The notes beneath the pieces were generated by a model. The model was given only the letters and a program-made list of their open reading frames with translations, did no database searches and had not been told where the DNA came from. Below are positions 40,518 to 47,844 of a stretch of DNA of 47,844 nucleotides, in pieces. This DNA comes from Pseudomonadota bacterium (GTDB lineage: Bacteria; Pseudomonadota; Alphaproteobacteria; Rhizobiales; Tepidamorphaceae), in NCBI GenBank assembly GCA_023458595.1, contig JAEWYT010000171.1, positions 1 through 47,844 of the forward strand, read 5' to 3'. Made by a program: the position numbers and the translations under genes. Each line of letters starts with the position of its first letter. Within the stretch, counting starts at the first letter, position 1.

Positions 40518-41480
40518 ATGGCACGAGTCGTCTTCCCCTCCGCAGAGCTGTTCGACGACAGCGCAATCTCGGCCGAAACCAGAGCGCTCAACGCGGAGAT
40601 CGTCAAGACGATCGACGCGGCGCCCGACAAATGGCTGTTCCCGCCGGCGACCATGCGGGAGAGGCGGCGGCAGGGGCTCGGGCCCTTCCCGCTGGCGCCG
40701 CGGTCGGCACGCGCCGAGACGATCGAGATCGAGGGGCCGCACGGACCGATCCCGTTGCGCATCATCGCGCCGGAAACGCCCAGGGGCGTCTACCTCCATA
40801 TCCATGGCGGCGGCTGGGTGTTCGGCGGAGCGGACGAGCAGGATCCGCGGCTCGAGCGGATCGCCGACAGGTGCGGCCTCGCCGTCGTCAGCGTCGAGTA
40901 CCGGATGGCGCCCGAGCATCCCCATCCGATCCCCTGCGACGACTGCGAGGCGGCGGCGCTTTGGGTCGTCGGCAATGCGAAGGCGCGCTTCGGCGCGGAC
41001 CGCTTCGCCATCGGCGGGGAATCGGCGGGCGGGCATCTGTCCGTCGTGACGATGCTGCGCCTGCGCGACCGGCACGGGCTCACCCCTTTCAGCGCCGCCA
41101 ACCTGGTGGCGGGCTGCTACGACCTCGGCCTGACGCCGAGCGCCAGGAATTTCGGAGAGGAGAACCTGATCCTGACGACCCGCGACATCAGAACGTTCGT
41201 CGACCGGTTCGTGCCGCGCAGTCAACCACTCGACGATCCGGACGTCTCGCCGATCCACGCCGACGTGGCCGGCCTGCCGCCGGCTCTGTTCTCGATCGGC
41301 ACCCGTGACGCGCTTCTCGACGACTCGCTGTTCATGGCGATGCGCTGGGCAGCCGCAGGCAACGACACGGAGCTCGCCGTCTATCCCGGCGGTGCGCACG
41401 TGTTCATGGCGTTTCCCGGCACGCTCGGCGAGCAGGCGCTCGAGCGCATGGACGCGTTCCTGGGCGGCGCCTTCGCATGA
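40518..41480 (+). CDS. Alpha/beta hydrolase, hormone-sensitive-lipase type esterase
   Basis: A 320-residue esterase of the HSL (family IV) group. It has the oxyanion-hole motif HGGGW (96-100), the nucleophile Ser169 in GESAGG, an Asp in SIGTRDALLDDS and the His in YPGGAHVFM. No signal peptide, so it acts inside the cell. Its stop overlaps the start of the thioesterase gene (ATGA), which suggests a joint pathway on an acyl ester or acyl-CoA. Confidence 0.88.
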   Translation: MARVVFPSAELFDDSAISAETRALNAEIVKTIDAAPDKWLFPPATMRERRRQGLGPFPLAPRSARAETIEIEGPHGPIPLRIIAPETPRGVYLHIHGGGWVFGGADEQDPRLERIADRCGLAVVSVEYRMAPEHPHPIPCDDCEAAALWVVGNAKARFGADRFAIGGESAGGHLSVVTMLRLRDRHGLTPFSAANLVAGCYDLGLTPSARNFGEENLILTTRDIRTFVDRFVPRSQPLDDPDVSPIHADVAGLPPALFSIGTRDALLDDSLFMAMRWAAAGNDTELAVYPGGAHVFMAFPGTLGEQALERMDAFLGGAFA

Positions 41481-42334
41481 GTCCGATCGAAACGCTGAAG
41501 GGTTTCGTCAATACCTGGGAGTGCGACGAAAACAACCACCTGAACGTTCAGTTCTATTTCCGGTTCTTCGAAGACGCCGCCGGGCATTTCCAGCGGCTTG
41601 CGGGCGTGCCCCGCGCCGACCGGCGCGAGCCGAGCATGCGGCATGTGCGCTATCACGCCGAGCTCCGGATGAATGCGGGCGTGCGCGTCGAGAGCTTCGG
41701 GGCCGGCGACCGGCAGGCGGTCCACCTGCTCTACGAGACCACCAACGGCAAGCTCTCTGCGACCTGTCTCGAGACGTTCGAGAACCCGCCGGCATCGCTT
41801 TCCGACGCCCTTGGCCGCCACACGCTGCCCCTACCCGATCTCGCCGCACCGCGCAGCGTCGGCGGCGATCCGGCCATGCCGGGGCCGAATGGAGCGACGC
41901 CGCCGGGAGCGGCCCTCATCCTGGCGGGGCGGATCCGCGCCAACCAGTGTCGGCCGGACGGCAGCGTCTTCGATTCCGCGATCATCGGGCTGAACTCGGA
42001 CTCCGCCGCCCATTTCTGGGAACCGACCGGCATCGACCGTGCCTGGCTCGATGAACGCAATTTCGGCCGCGTCGCCGTCGAGATGAAGCTGACCCGGACC
42101 GGCGCGCTCGCCTACGGCGACCTCTACAACGTCGTCGGCAGGCCGATCGCGATCGCCCGCTCGACGGTCACGTTCGAGAACCGGTTCGTGAACTCGGAAA
42201 CGGGCGAGGTGGCGGCGATCGTCCAGGTGACGGGCCTCACCATGAACCTGGAGACGCGTCGCGCGGCGCCGCTGCCGGACGATCTGAGGGCGCAGACCGA
42301 CGCGCTGATCGCAAGCCGCGCGGCCGGCCGGTAG
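41477..42334 (+). CDS. Double-hotdog acyl-CoA thioesterase-like protein
   Basis: A 285-residue protein. Residues 1-115 look like a 4-hydroxybenzoyl-CoA-thioesterase-type hotdog (TWECDENNHLNVQFYFRFFE: the D-x3-H-x-N-x4-Y pattern with Asp/Glu and His), and the second half has another weaker hotdog-like unit (DLYNVVGRPIAIARSTVTF). It probably hydrolyses an acyl-CoA or acyl-ACP; the substrate is unknown. It is translationally coupled to the esterase upstream. Confidence 0.72.
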   Translation: MSPIETLKGFVNTWECDENNHLNVQFYFRFFEDAAGHFQRLAGVPRADRREPSMRHVRYHAELRMNAGVRVESFGAGDRQAVHLLYETTNGKLSATCLETFENPPASLSDALGRHTLPLPDLAAPRSVGGDPAMPGPNGATPPGAALILAGRIRANQCRPDGSVFDSAIIGLNSDSAAHFWEPTGIDRAWLDERNFGRVAVEMKLTRTGALAYGDLYNVVGRPIAIARSTVTFENRFVNSETGEVAAIVQVTGLTMNLETRRAAPLPDDLRAQTDALIASRAAGR

Positions 42335-42387
42335 CCAAACCGGCCCCGCCAGCGCGAGGGCGGCGATCGACAAGCGCCCGGGACCGG

Positions 42388-42873
42388 TCAGAACCGGTCC
42401 TGCTGCTCGTACTCCTTGCGCAGTTCCTGGGCCATGTCCATGAAGCGACGCATGAACTTCTCGAAGGTCTCCATGACCCTGTCGATCTCCTCGTCGCTCG
42501 GCACGTCGGATTCCGGAGACTGTCCGTCGGTCCTCGGCTTCTCGCCGCGGCCTTCGAGCCGGGCGATCCTATTCTTGAGCCGTCCTATCTCGCGGGCGAG
42601 TTCGGCATTGTCCTCGACCAGGCGGGTGATCTCGGCCTCCATCGCCTCGCGGTCGTCGGCGACGGCTTCGCAGACCCAGGATTCCGCGCGTTTGCGGCAA
42701 TAGGAGATCGCGCCGGTCTCGCGGTCCATGCGCATGAGACCGTCGTCCATGCGGCGCAGCACATAGCGTCCGCCCTCGGTATCCGGCCGGTCGGTCGTCA
42801 CGCCCCCGGTCTGGGCGCCGGCGGTCGACGCCACGGCGAGGACAAGGATTGCGGCGGTAAGGATGCGATACAT
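42388..42873 (-). CDS. Secreted coiled-coil hypothetical protein
   Basis: A 161-residue protein with a clean signal peptide (MYRILTAAILVLAVASTAGA, then Q), a small N-terminal region with two cysteines (ISYCRKR and WVCEAV) that may pair in the periplasm, a heptad-rich coiled coil (about 72-108) and a charged tail rich in Met and Glu. No enzyme motif. The YVLRRMDDGLMRMDRETG segment is of a kind I have seen in alphaproteobacterial periplasmic proteins of unknown role. Confidence 0.7.
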   Translation of the reverse strand: MYRILTAAILVLAVASTAGAQTGGVTTDRPDTEGGRYVLRRMDDGLMRMDRETGAISYCRKRAESWVCEAVADDREAMEAEITRLVEDNAELAREIGRLKNRIARLEGRGEKPRTDGQSPESDVPSDEEIDRVMETFEKFMRRFMDMAQELRKEYEQQDRF

Positions 42874-42963
42874 GGCACGGCTCCCGTTTTGCCCCGCACC
42901 GTTATCTAATCCCGCGCGGGCGGAACACCAAATCGGCGAAGCGGCGCAATCGCGGCGCGGCGC

Positions 42964-43581
42964 TCAGATCGGATGGGGACCGCGACCGCTCGACAACGCG
43001 TCTGCGAGGAGGTCGAGGCGGTCCTGGCCCCAGAACGGCTCGCCGTTCAGCACATAGGTGGGGGCGCCGAATACGGACCGGTCGATCGCCTCGCGGCTGT
43101 TGGCAGCATATGTCTCGCCGACCGCATCCGTACGGGCCGAAGCGATGACCGCTCGGGCATCCTGGCCGGCGTCCGCCAGCAGCCCCTCGACGACGTGCTC
43201 GTCGGCAATGTCACGGTCGATCGCCCAGACGGCACGATAGGCGCGGCCGAGGAAGCCGGCGGGATCGCCGCCGGCGTCGGCGATGGCGATGACGCAGCGG
43301 TCGACCAGCGAGGCGTCGGTCGGGAAATGCGCGGGCTGCAGGTTGAGCGGCAGGCCGCGCTTCTCCTTCCAGCGCTTCAGCTCGACGAGGCGGTATTTCT
43401 GCCGCGCCGGCGCGCGCTTGGCGAGCGGCAGGCCGCCGGTCTCCGAGAAGACGACGGTGAGGTTCGTCGGCTTATAGACGATTTCGGCGCCGTGCGTGTT
43501 CGCAAGATCGACGAAGGCGTCATGGCCGAGATAGGACCACGGCGAAACGGACGTGAAAAAGTACTCGATCCTGGGCGTCAT
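42964..43581 (-). CDS. DsbA-fold 2-hydroxychromene-2-carboxylate isomerase-like protein
   Basis: A 205-residue protein of the thioredoxin-like HCCA isomerase/GST-kappa group. The SPWSYLG motif near the start carries the serine that replaces the DsbA cysteine, and the C-terminal VFGAPTYVLNGEPFWGQDRLD is typical. It isomerises a glutathione-dependent aromatic intermediate in naphthalene degradation in known members; here no such pathway is adjacent, so the substrate is open. Confidence 0.85.
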   Translation of the reverse strand: MTPRIEYFFTSVSPWSYLGHDAFVDLANTHGAEIVYKPTNLTVVFSETGGLPLAKRAPARQKYRLVELKRWKEKRGLPLNLQPAHFPTDASLVDRCVIAIADAGGDPAGFLGRAYRAVWAIDRDIADEHVVEGLLADAGQDARAVIASARTDAVGETYAANSREAIDRSVFGAPTYVLNGEPFWGQDRLDLLADALSSGRGPHPI

Positions 43582-43744
43582 GGCCTTCCCTCGCGACGAT
43601 GCCGGGATGTCCGGACGTTGTTGTTAGGGCCACAATGGAACGCCCGGCGCGGAATGGCAAAGGGAATGCGGCGAGAGGCCGCTTCTTTGCCGGGCGACGG
43701 CGTGCGCAAACAACAACGGCCTACGTTCACACTCGAAGCCGGGT

Positions 43745-43769
43745 GGACCCTGGATCAGATCCAGGGCCC
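43745..43769. repeat. Intergenic palindrome after fadJ
   Basis: The core CCCTGGATC-A-GATCCAGGG (43748-43766) is a perfect odd palindrome, in the 205-base gap between the isomerase start and the fadJ stop. Elements like this, GGACCCTGGATC followed by its complement, are dispersed in many alphaproteobacterial genomes. It may also act as a transcription-end stem for fadJ. Confidence 0.65.
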
Positions 43770-43786
43770 ATAGTCACGCGGACGGC

Positions 43787-46003
43787 CTATGCTGCCTCCT
43801 TCCGCGCAGAGCCACCCGGCGGGAAGCGGCCGTAGAAGGTCTCGCCGTTTGCAGCCATCTCCTTCAGAAGCTTGTTCGGGCGAAAACGGGGTCCGTGCTT
43901 GCGGGCGAGCCTGTTGCACATCTCGACGAAATTCTTCAGCCCCATGTTGTCGATGTAGCTCAGCGTGCCACCGGAGAAGGGGGCGTAGCCGAAGCCGAGG
44001 ATCGAGCCGACGTCGGCCTCGCGCACGTCGGTGAGCACGCCTTCGGCGAAGCAGCGCGCGGTCTCCAGCGCCTGGATCGCCAGCAGACGGTGCTCGAGCT
44101 CCGTCTTGTCGATCGTGTCGGGATCGAGGTGGACCGGCTGCAGCTCGGCGAGGTCGGGCCACAGGTGCTTCTTGCCCTTGTCGGGATAATCATAGAAGCC
44201 CTTGCCGTTCTTGCGGCCGAGGCGGCCGCGCTTGACGACCATTTCCTCCAGAAGCTTCTCCTGCGCCGGGTCGACGCCCTTCTCGCCGAGGTCCTTCTTG
44301 GTCGCCTGCAGGATCTTCCAGGCGAGGTCGACGGCGACCTCGTCGTTGAGCGAGAGCGGGCCGACCGGCATGCCGGCGATGCGGCCGAGGTTCTCGATCA
44401 TCGCAGCGGGTACGCCCTCCATCAGCATAAGGTGGCCCTCGCGGATGTAGGTGCCGACGACGCGCGAGGTGTAGAAGCCGCGCGAGTCGTTGACGACGAT
44501 CGGCGTCTTGCGGATCGCCCGGCAGTAGTCGAGCGCCCGGGCGAGCGCCTCGTCGCTCGTCTTCTTGCCCATGATGATCTCCACCAGCATCATCTTGTCG
44601 ACCGGCGAGAAGAAGTGGATGCCGATGAAGTTCTTCTGCCGCGCGCTCGCCTGGGCGAGCTCGGTGATCGGCAGGGTCGAGGTGTTGGAGCCGAAGATCG
44701 CGGTCTTGGCCAGCACGGCCTCCGCCTTCTGCGTGACGTCGGCCTTGATGGCCTTGTCCTCGAACACCGCCTCTATGACGAGATCGCAGCCCTCGAGATC
44801 GGCGTAGTCGGCGGTCGTCCTGATGCGGGCCAGCAACGCCTCCTTGGCCTCCGGCGTGGCTCGGCCGCGGCCGACGGCCTTCGACATCAGCGTGTCGGAA
44901 TAGGCCTTGCCGCGTTCCGCGCTCTCCACGTCGCGGTCGAGCAGAACCACGTCGATGCCGGCGCGCGCGGTGACGTAGGCGACGCCGGCGCCCATGAAGC
45001 CGGCGCCGAGGACGCCGACCTTCCTGATCGGCTCGTTCGGCACGCCGGCGGGACGGCGGGCGCCCTTGTTCAGCTCCTGCATGGAGACGAACAGGGAGCG
45101 GATCATCGAGGCCGCTTGCTTGGTTTGCAGGACGTTGGCGAAATATCGCGATTCTACAGTTAGCGCCTGGTCCATCGGCAGCATCAGGCCCTCGTAGACG
45201 CAGGACATGATGGCGCGGGCGGCGGGATAGTTGTCGAAGGTCTCGCGCCGGTAGATGGCGTTGGCGGGCGGGAAGATCTGGAAGCCTGCGGGCGAATAAA
45301 CCTTGCCGGCCGGCAACTTGTAGCCGTCCCTGTCCCAGGGCTGCACGCCCTTGCCGCCGTTCCTGATCCAGGCCTTGGCGGCCTCGATCAGCTTGTCGGC
45401 TGGGACCACCTCGTCGACCAGCTTCATCCCCTTCGCCTGGCCGACGCGCAGCTCGCGACCCTGCAGCAGAAACTGCAGGGCGTCGGGCGTCGGAACCATG
45501 CGCGGCACGCGCTGGGTGCCGCCGGCGCCGGGGAACAGGCCGACCTTGACCTCGGGCAGCGCGAGCCTGGTCTTGTCGTTGTCGGAAGCGACGCGGTAGT
45601 GACAGGACAGCGCCAGCTCGAAGGCGCCGCCCATCGCGGTGCCGTTGATCGCGGCGACCCAGGGCTTGCCGCAGGTCTCGAGCCTGCGCCAGAGCTGCGA
45701 CATGCGCCGGCTCTCGTCGAACATCGCCTGCATCGCCGCCGTCTCGTCCTTGGCGCGCATGCGGTGGAACTCGGCCAGCAGCCCCTGCAGCATGGTGAGG
45801 TCGGCGCCGCCGGAGAAGGTGTCCTTGCCGGAGGTGACGACCGCGCCCTTGATGGCGGCATCATCGGCCACTCTGGCGATGATCGCCTGCATGTCGTCCA
45901 TCACCGAGACGTCGAAGACGTTCATCGACTTGCCCGGCATGTCCCAGGTGACGAGCGCGATGCCGTCGGCGTCTACATCGAGCGTGAAGTTCTTGTAGGT
46001 CAT
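43787..46003 (-). CDS. fadJ: Multifunctional enoyl-CoA hydratase / 3-hydroxyacyl-CoA dehydrogenase
   Basis: A 738-residue beta-oxidation enzyme. The N-terminal crotonase domain has SGGADLTML (oxyanion region), GTAMGGAFELAL with Glu129, and LPEVKVGLFPGAGG with Glu151, the two catalytic acids. The second part is an NAD-binding dehydrogenase (GVLGAGFMGAG near residue 330; the catalytic His in IGIHFFSPVDKM) followed by two C-terminal helical domains. Length fits FadB/FadJ. It works with the thiolase upstream; only a cupin gene lies between, and all three read in the same direction. Confidence 0.93.
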   Translation of the reverse strand: MTYKNFTLDVDADGIALVTWDMPGKSMNVFDVSVMDDMQAIIARVADDAAIKGAVVTSGKDTFSGGADLTMLQGLLAEFHRMRAKDETAAMQAMFDESRRMSQLWRRLETCGKPWVAAINGTAMGGAFELALSCHYRVASDNDKTRLALPEVKVGLFPGAGGTQRVPRMVPTPDALQFLLQGRELRVGQAKGMKLVDEVVPADKLIEAAKAWIRNGGKGVQPWDRDGYKLPAGKVYSPAGFQIFPPANAIYRRETFDNYPAARAIMSCVYEGLMLPMDQALTVESRYFANVLQTKQAASMIRSLFVSMQELNKGARRPAGVPNEPIRKVGVLGAGFMGAGVAYVTARAGIDVVLLDRDVESAERGKAYSDTLMSKAVGRGRATPEAKEALLARIRTTADYADLEGCDLVIEAVFEDKAIKADVTQKAEAVLAKTAIFGSNTSTLPITELAQASARQKNFIGIHFFSPVDKMMLVEIIMGKKTSDEALARALDYCRAIRKTPIVVNDSRGFYTSRVVGTYIREGHLMLMEGVPAAMIENLGRIAGMPVGPLSLNDEVAVDLAWKILQATKKDLGEKGVDPAQEKLLEEMVVKRGRLGRKNGKGFYDYPDKGKKHLWPDLAELQPVHLDPDTIDKTELEHRLLAIQALETARCFAEGVLTDVREADVGSILGFGYAPFSGGTLSYIDNMGLKNFVEMCNRLARKHGPRFRPNKLLKEMAANGETFYGRFPPGGSARKEAA

Positions 46004-46024
46004 GGCGTTTCCCCGTTGGTGGGT

Positions 46025-46486
46025 TCAGGCGTATGGCTCGCCGGACTTGTGGGTGAAGCGAAGGCCGGCGCCTTCGTTGGCGCCGGCCAGGTCGATGTCG
46101 GGATAGTGAGCGCGTTCGGTCGGGGCGCGGGTGCCGACTTCCAGCACCACCGCGTCGCGGCCGGAACGATTGACGAGGCAATGACCGTTCGGCACGCCCG
46201 CCTTGAAGGCGGCCGCATCCCCCGCTTTCAGGACCGTCTCGCCCTCGTCCTCGATCAGAACCAGCTCGCCGTCGAGGACGTAGACGAACTCGTCCTCGTT
46301 CTCATGCCAGTGGCGCTCGGCCGAAGCCGAGCCGGGCACGATGCGGGTGAGGTTCACGCCGAACTGGGTCAGGCCGACGGCGTTGCCGAGGGCCTTCTTG
46401 AAACGGCCGGCGACCGTCCGCCTGAAGGGCTCGGGATAGCCGGTCGAGTTGCGCTCGGCGAGGCCTGCTATGTCGATCTTGGGCAT
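46025..46486 (-). CDS. Cupin domain protein
   Basis: A 153-residue single-domain cupin. Motif 1 is HWHENEDEFVYVLDGE and motif 2 is near GVPNGHCLVNRS, giving the metal-binding His/Glu set (histidines in HWHE and GHC). The role is unknown; its place between thiolase and fadJ suggests a supporting or regulatory role in fatty-acid use. It is 21 bases upstream of fadJ. Confidence 0.8.
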   Translation of the reverse strand: MPKIDIAGLAERNSTGYPEPFRRTVAGRFKKALGNAVGLTQFGVNLTRIVPGSASAERHWHENEDEFVYVLDGELVLIEDEGETVLKAGDAAAFKAGVPNGHCLVNRSGRDAVVLEVGTRAPTERAHYPDIDLAGANEGAGLRFTHKSGEPYA

Positions 46487-46512
46487 GGGTGTCGTTCTAG
46501 CTCTCCGCCGTC

Positions 46513-46587
46513 ATGCCCGGACTTGTTCCGGGCATCCGCGTCTTTGACCGCCGCCGTTTCGTGGATGGCCGGAACAAGTCCGGCCAT
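46513..46587. repeat. Pair of oppositely oriented palindromes between thiolase and cupin genes
   Basis: The first unit has arms ATGCCCGGA/TCCGGGCAT around CTTGT (46513-46535). The second has ATGGCCGGA/TCCGGCCAT around ACAAG (46565-46587), the reverse complement of the first spacer. So two 23-base units face each other and could form separate hairpins or one large stem. The sequence type (CCGGACTTGTTCCGG) is common in dispersed alphaproteobacterial repeats. It may protect or divide the thiolase-cupin-fadJ message. Confidence 0.75.
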
Positions 46588-46607
46588 GGCGTCCCGCTCC
46601 AGGGCCT

Positions 46608-47816
46608 CTAGACGCGCTCGACGATCGTCGCGGTTCCCATTCCGGCGCCGATGCACAGCGTCACCAGCGCCGTCTCCTTGCCGCGCCGCTCGAGCTCGTC
46701 GATCACCGTGCCGAGGATCATCGCGCCGGTCGCGCCGAGCGGATGGCCCATCGCAATCGCGCCGCCATTCACGTTGATCCTGTCGGGATCGATGTCGAAG
46801 GCCTGGATGTAGCGAAGCACGACGGCCGCGAAGGCCTCGTTGAGCTCGAACAGGTCGATGTCCGAGACCTTCATTTTTGCACGCTTGAGCAGCTTTTGCG
46901 TCACGTCCACGGGACCGGTCAGCATCAGCGCCGGGTCCGAGCCGATATTGGCGAAGGCCCTGATGCGCGCGCGGGGCTTCAACCCCATAGCCTTGCCGCC
47001 CTTCTTGGAGCCGAGCAGCACGGCGGCCGCGCCGTCGACGATGCCCGACGAGTTGCCTGCATGATGGACGTGGTCGATCGCCTCCACCTCGGGATGAAAC
47101 TGGATGCCCACCGCGTCGAAGCCGCCCATCTCGCCGGGGACGACGAAGGAGGGGTTGAGGGACGCCAGCGCCTGCATGTCGGTCGAGGGCCGCATATGCT
47201 CGTCATGGTCGAGGATGGTAAGGCCGTTCCGGTCCTTGACCGGGATGACGGAATTCGTGAACCAGCCCTTGTGCCAGGCCTTGGCGGCGCGCTTCTGGCT
47301 CTCGACGGCATAGGCGTCGACATCGTCGCGTGAGAAGCCGTATTTGGTGGCGATCAGATCGGCCGACACGCCCTGCGGCATGAAATAGGCCGGCAGGCCG
47401 ACCGAAGGATCCATGATCCAGGCGCCGCCCGACATGCCCATGCCGACACGCGACATGCTTTCGACGCCGCCGGCAATCACGATGTCGTCGGCGCCGTAGG
47501 CGATCTTGGCCGCGCCGAGATTGACGGCGTCCAGCCCGGAGGCGCAGAAGCGCGAAATCTGCATTCCGGGCGCGCTGAAGTCGTAGCCGGCCTCGAAGGC
47601 GGCCGCGCGCGGGATGACGGAACCGGCCTCGCCGACCGGGTCCACGCAGCCGAAGATGATGTCGTCCACGCTCGCCGTGTCGAGGCCGTTGCGGTCGCGC
47701 ACCGCCTCCAGCGTCCTCGCGGCGAGCCGGACGGCCGGCACTTCGTGCAGCGAACCGTCCTTCTTGCCGCGCCCGCGCGGGGTACGCACGGCGTCATAGA
47801 CATAGGCTTCGGTCAT
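46608..47816 (-). CDS. fadA: Acetyl-CoA acyltransferase (thiolase)
   Basis: A 402-residue thiolase for the last step of beta-oxidation or acetoacetyl-CoA formation. Cys91 in RFCASGLDAVN is the acylated residue; the C-terminal motifs NEAFAAVVLRY, GGAIAMGHPLGATGA with the catalytic His, and LCIGAGMG with the second Cys are intact. A strong AGGGAGAAAG ribosome site precedes the ATG at 47816. It is the first gene of the beta-oxidation group in the window. Members this close to FadA/FadI usually act on longer acyl chains, but the sequence alone does not decide. Confidence 0.92.
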   Translation of the reverse strand: MTEAYVYDAVRTPRGRGKKDGSLHEVPAVRLAARTLEAVRDRNGLDTASVDDIIFGCVDPVGEAGSVIPRAAAFEAGYDFSAPGMQISRFCASGLDAVNLGAAKIAYGADDIVIAGGVESMSRVGMGMSGGAWIMDPSVGLPAYFMPQGVSADLIATKYGFSRDDVDAYAVESQKRAAKAWHKGWFTNSVIPVKDRNGLTILDHDEHMRPSTDMQALASLNPSFVVPGEMGGFDAVGIQFHPEVEAIDHVHHAGNSSGIVDGAAAVLLGSKKGGKAMGLKPRARIRAFANIGSDPALMLTGPVDVTQKLLKRAKMKVSDIDLFELNEAFAAVVLRYIQAFDIDPDRINVNGGAIAMGHPLGATGAMILGTVIDELERRGKETALVTLCIGAGMGTATIVERV

Positions 47817-47844
47817 CGTCTTTCTCCCTGATGCTGGTCCGTGC

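Overview
This is a GC-rich, gene-dense stretch of an alphaproteobacterial chromosome, probably from the Hyphomicrobiales (Rhizobiales). The evidence is a C4-type 5-aminolevulinate synthase (hemA), a complete ccoNOQP-ccoGHIS set, a heme-PAS FixL with FixJ and FixK, a CrbS/CrbR-type acetate-switch system, and a Zur-like operator of the TGTTATA type. I found no tRNA, rRNA, CRISPR array, prophage or insertion sequence. Almost all of the DNA is coding, and the very high GC gives many long antisense open frames, which I treat as shadows.

Layout. (1) 1-6254 looks like a phosphorus-scavenging region. It holds a Tat-exported PotD-like binding protein preceded by a good Pho box, a divergent formylglycine-type phosphonate monoester hydrolase/sulfatase, a COG0523 zinc GTPase with a Zur-like box, and a coupled pair of phosphonoacetaldehyde hydrolase (phnX) and an FAD amine oxidase. 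(2) 6403-15872 is the microaerobic respiration block: hemA and, convergent to it, the cbb3 oxidase structural and assembly genes ccoN-O-Q-P-G-H-I-S. FixK/FNR-type boxes lie before hemA and ccoN. (3) 16195-20953 is a meta-cleavage operon: extradiol dioxygenase, carboxymuconolactone-decarboxylase-like protein, semialdehyde dehydrogenase, HpaH-like hydratase, HpaI-like aldolase. An AbrB-family membrane protein is convergent to it. (4) 22161-27951 is the oxygen-sensing block: hemN, then fixK, a receiver-only protein, fixJ, fixL and an aminotransferase on the minus strand. A candidate FixJ site precedes fixK and a perfect TTGA-N6-TCAA box precedes the receiver gene. (5) mscL at 28070-28507. (6) 28649-38413 is an acetate/short-acid uptake and signalling block: an exonuclease-CBS-nucleotidyltransferase fusion, a hypothetical partner, a 1173-residue transporter-like hybrid kinase (CrbS type), a LuxR-type regulator (CrbR type), a DUF4212 subunit and a sodium:solute symporter. 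(7) 38458-43581 holds small membrane proteins (YggT plus three others, two of which look like paralogues), YjbQ, an esterase-thioesterase pair, a secreted coiled-coil protein and a DsbA-fold isomerase. (8) 43787-47816 is a beta-oxidation set: FadJ-like multifunctional protein, cupin and thiolase.

How it fits together. FixL should sense oxygen through heme, phosphorylate FixJ, and FixJ should switch on fixK. FixK then has recognisable targets here: ccoNOQP, hemA, possibly hemN, and the receiver-only gene, which could act as feedback. Heme supply (hemA, hemN), copper loading (ccoI) and the high-affinity oxidase thus form one low-oxygen regulon within about 20 kb, interrupted by an aromatic-degradation operon. 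The first 6 kb seems to respond to phosphate and zinc limitation instead.
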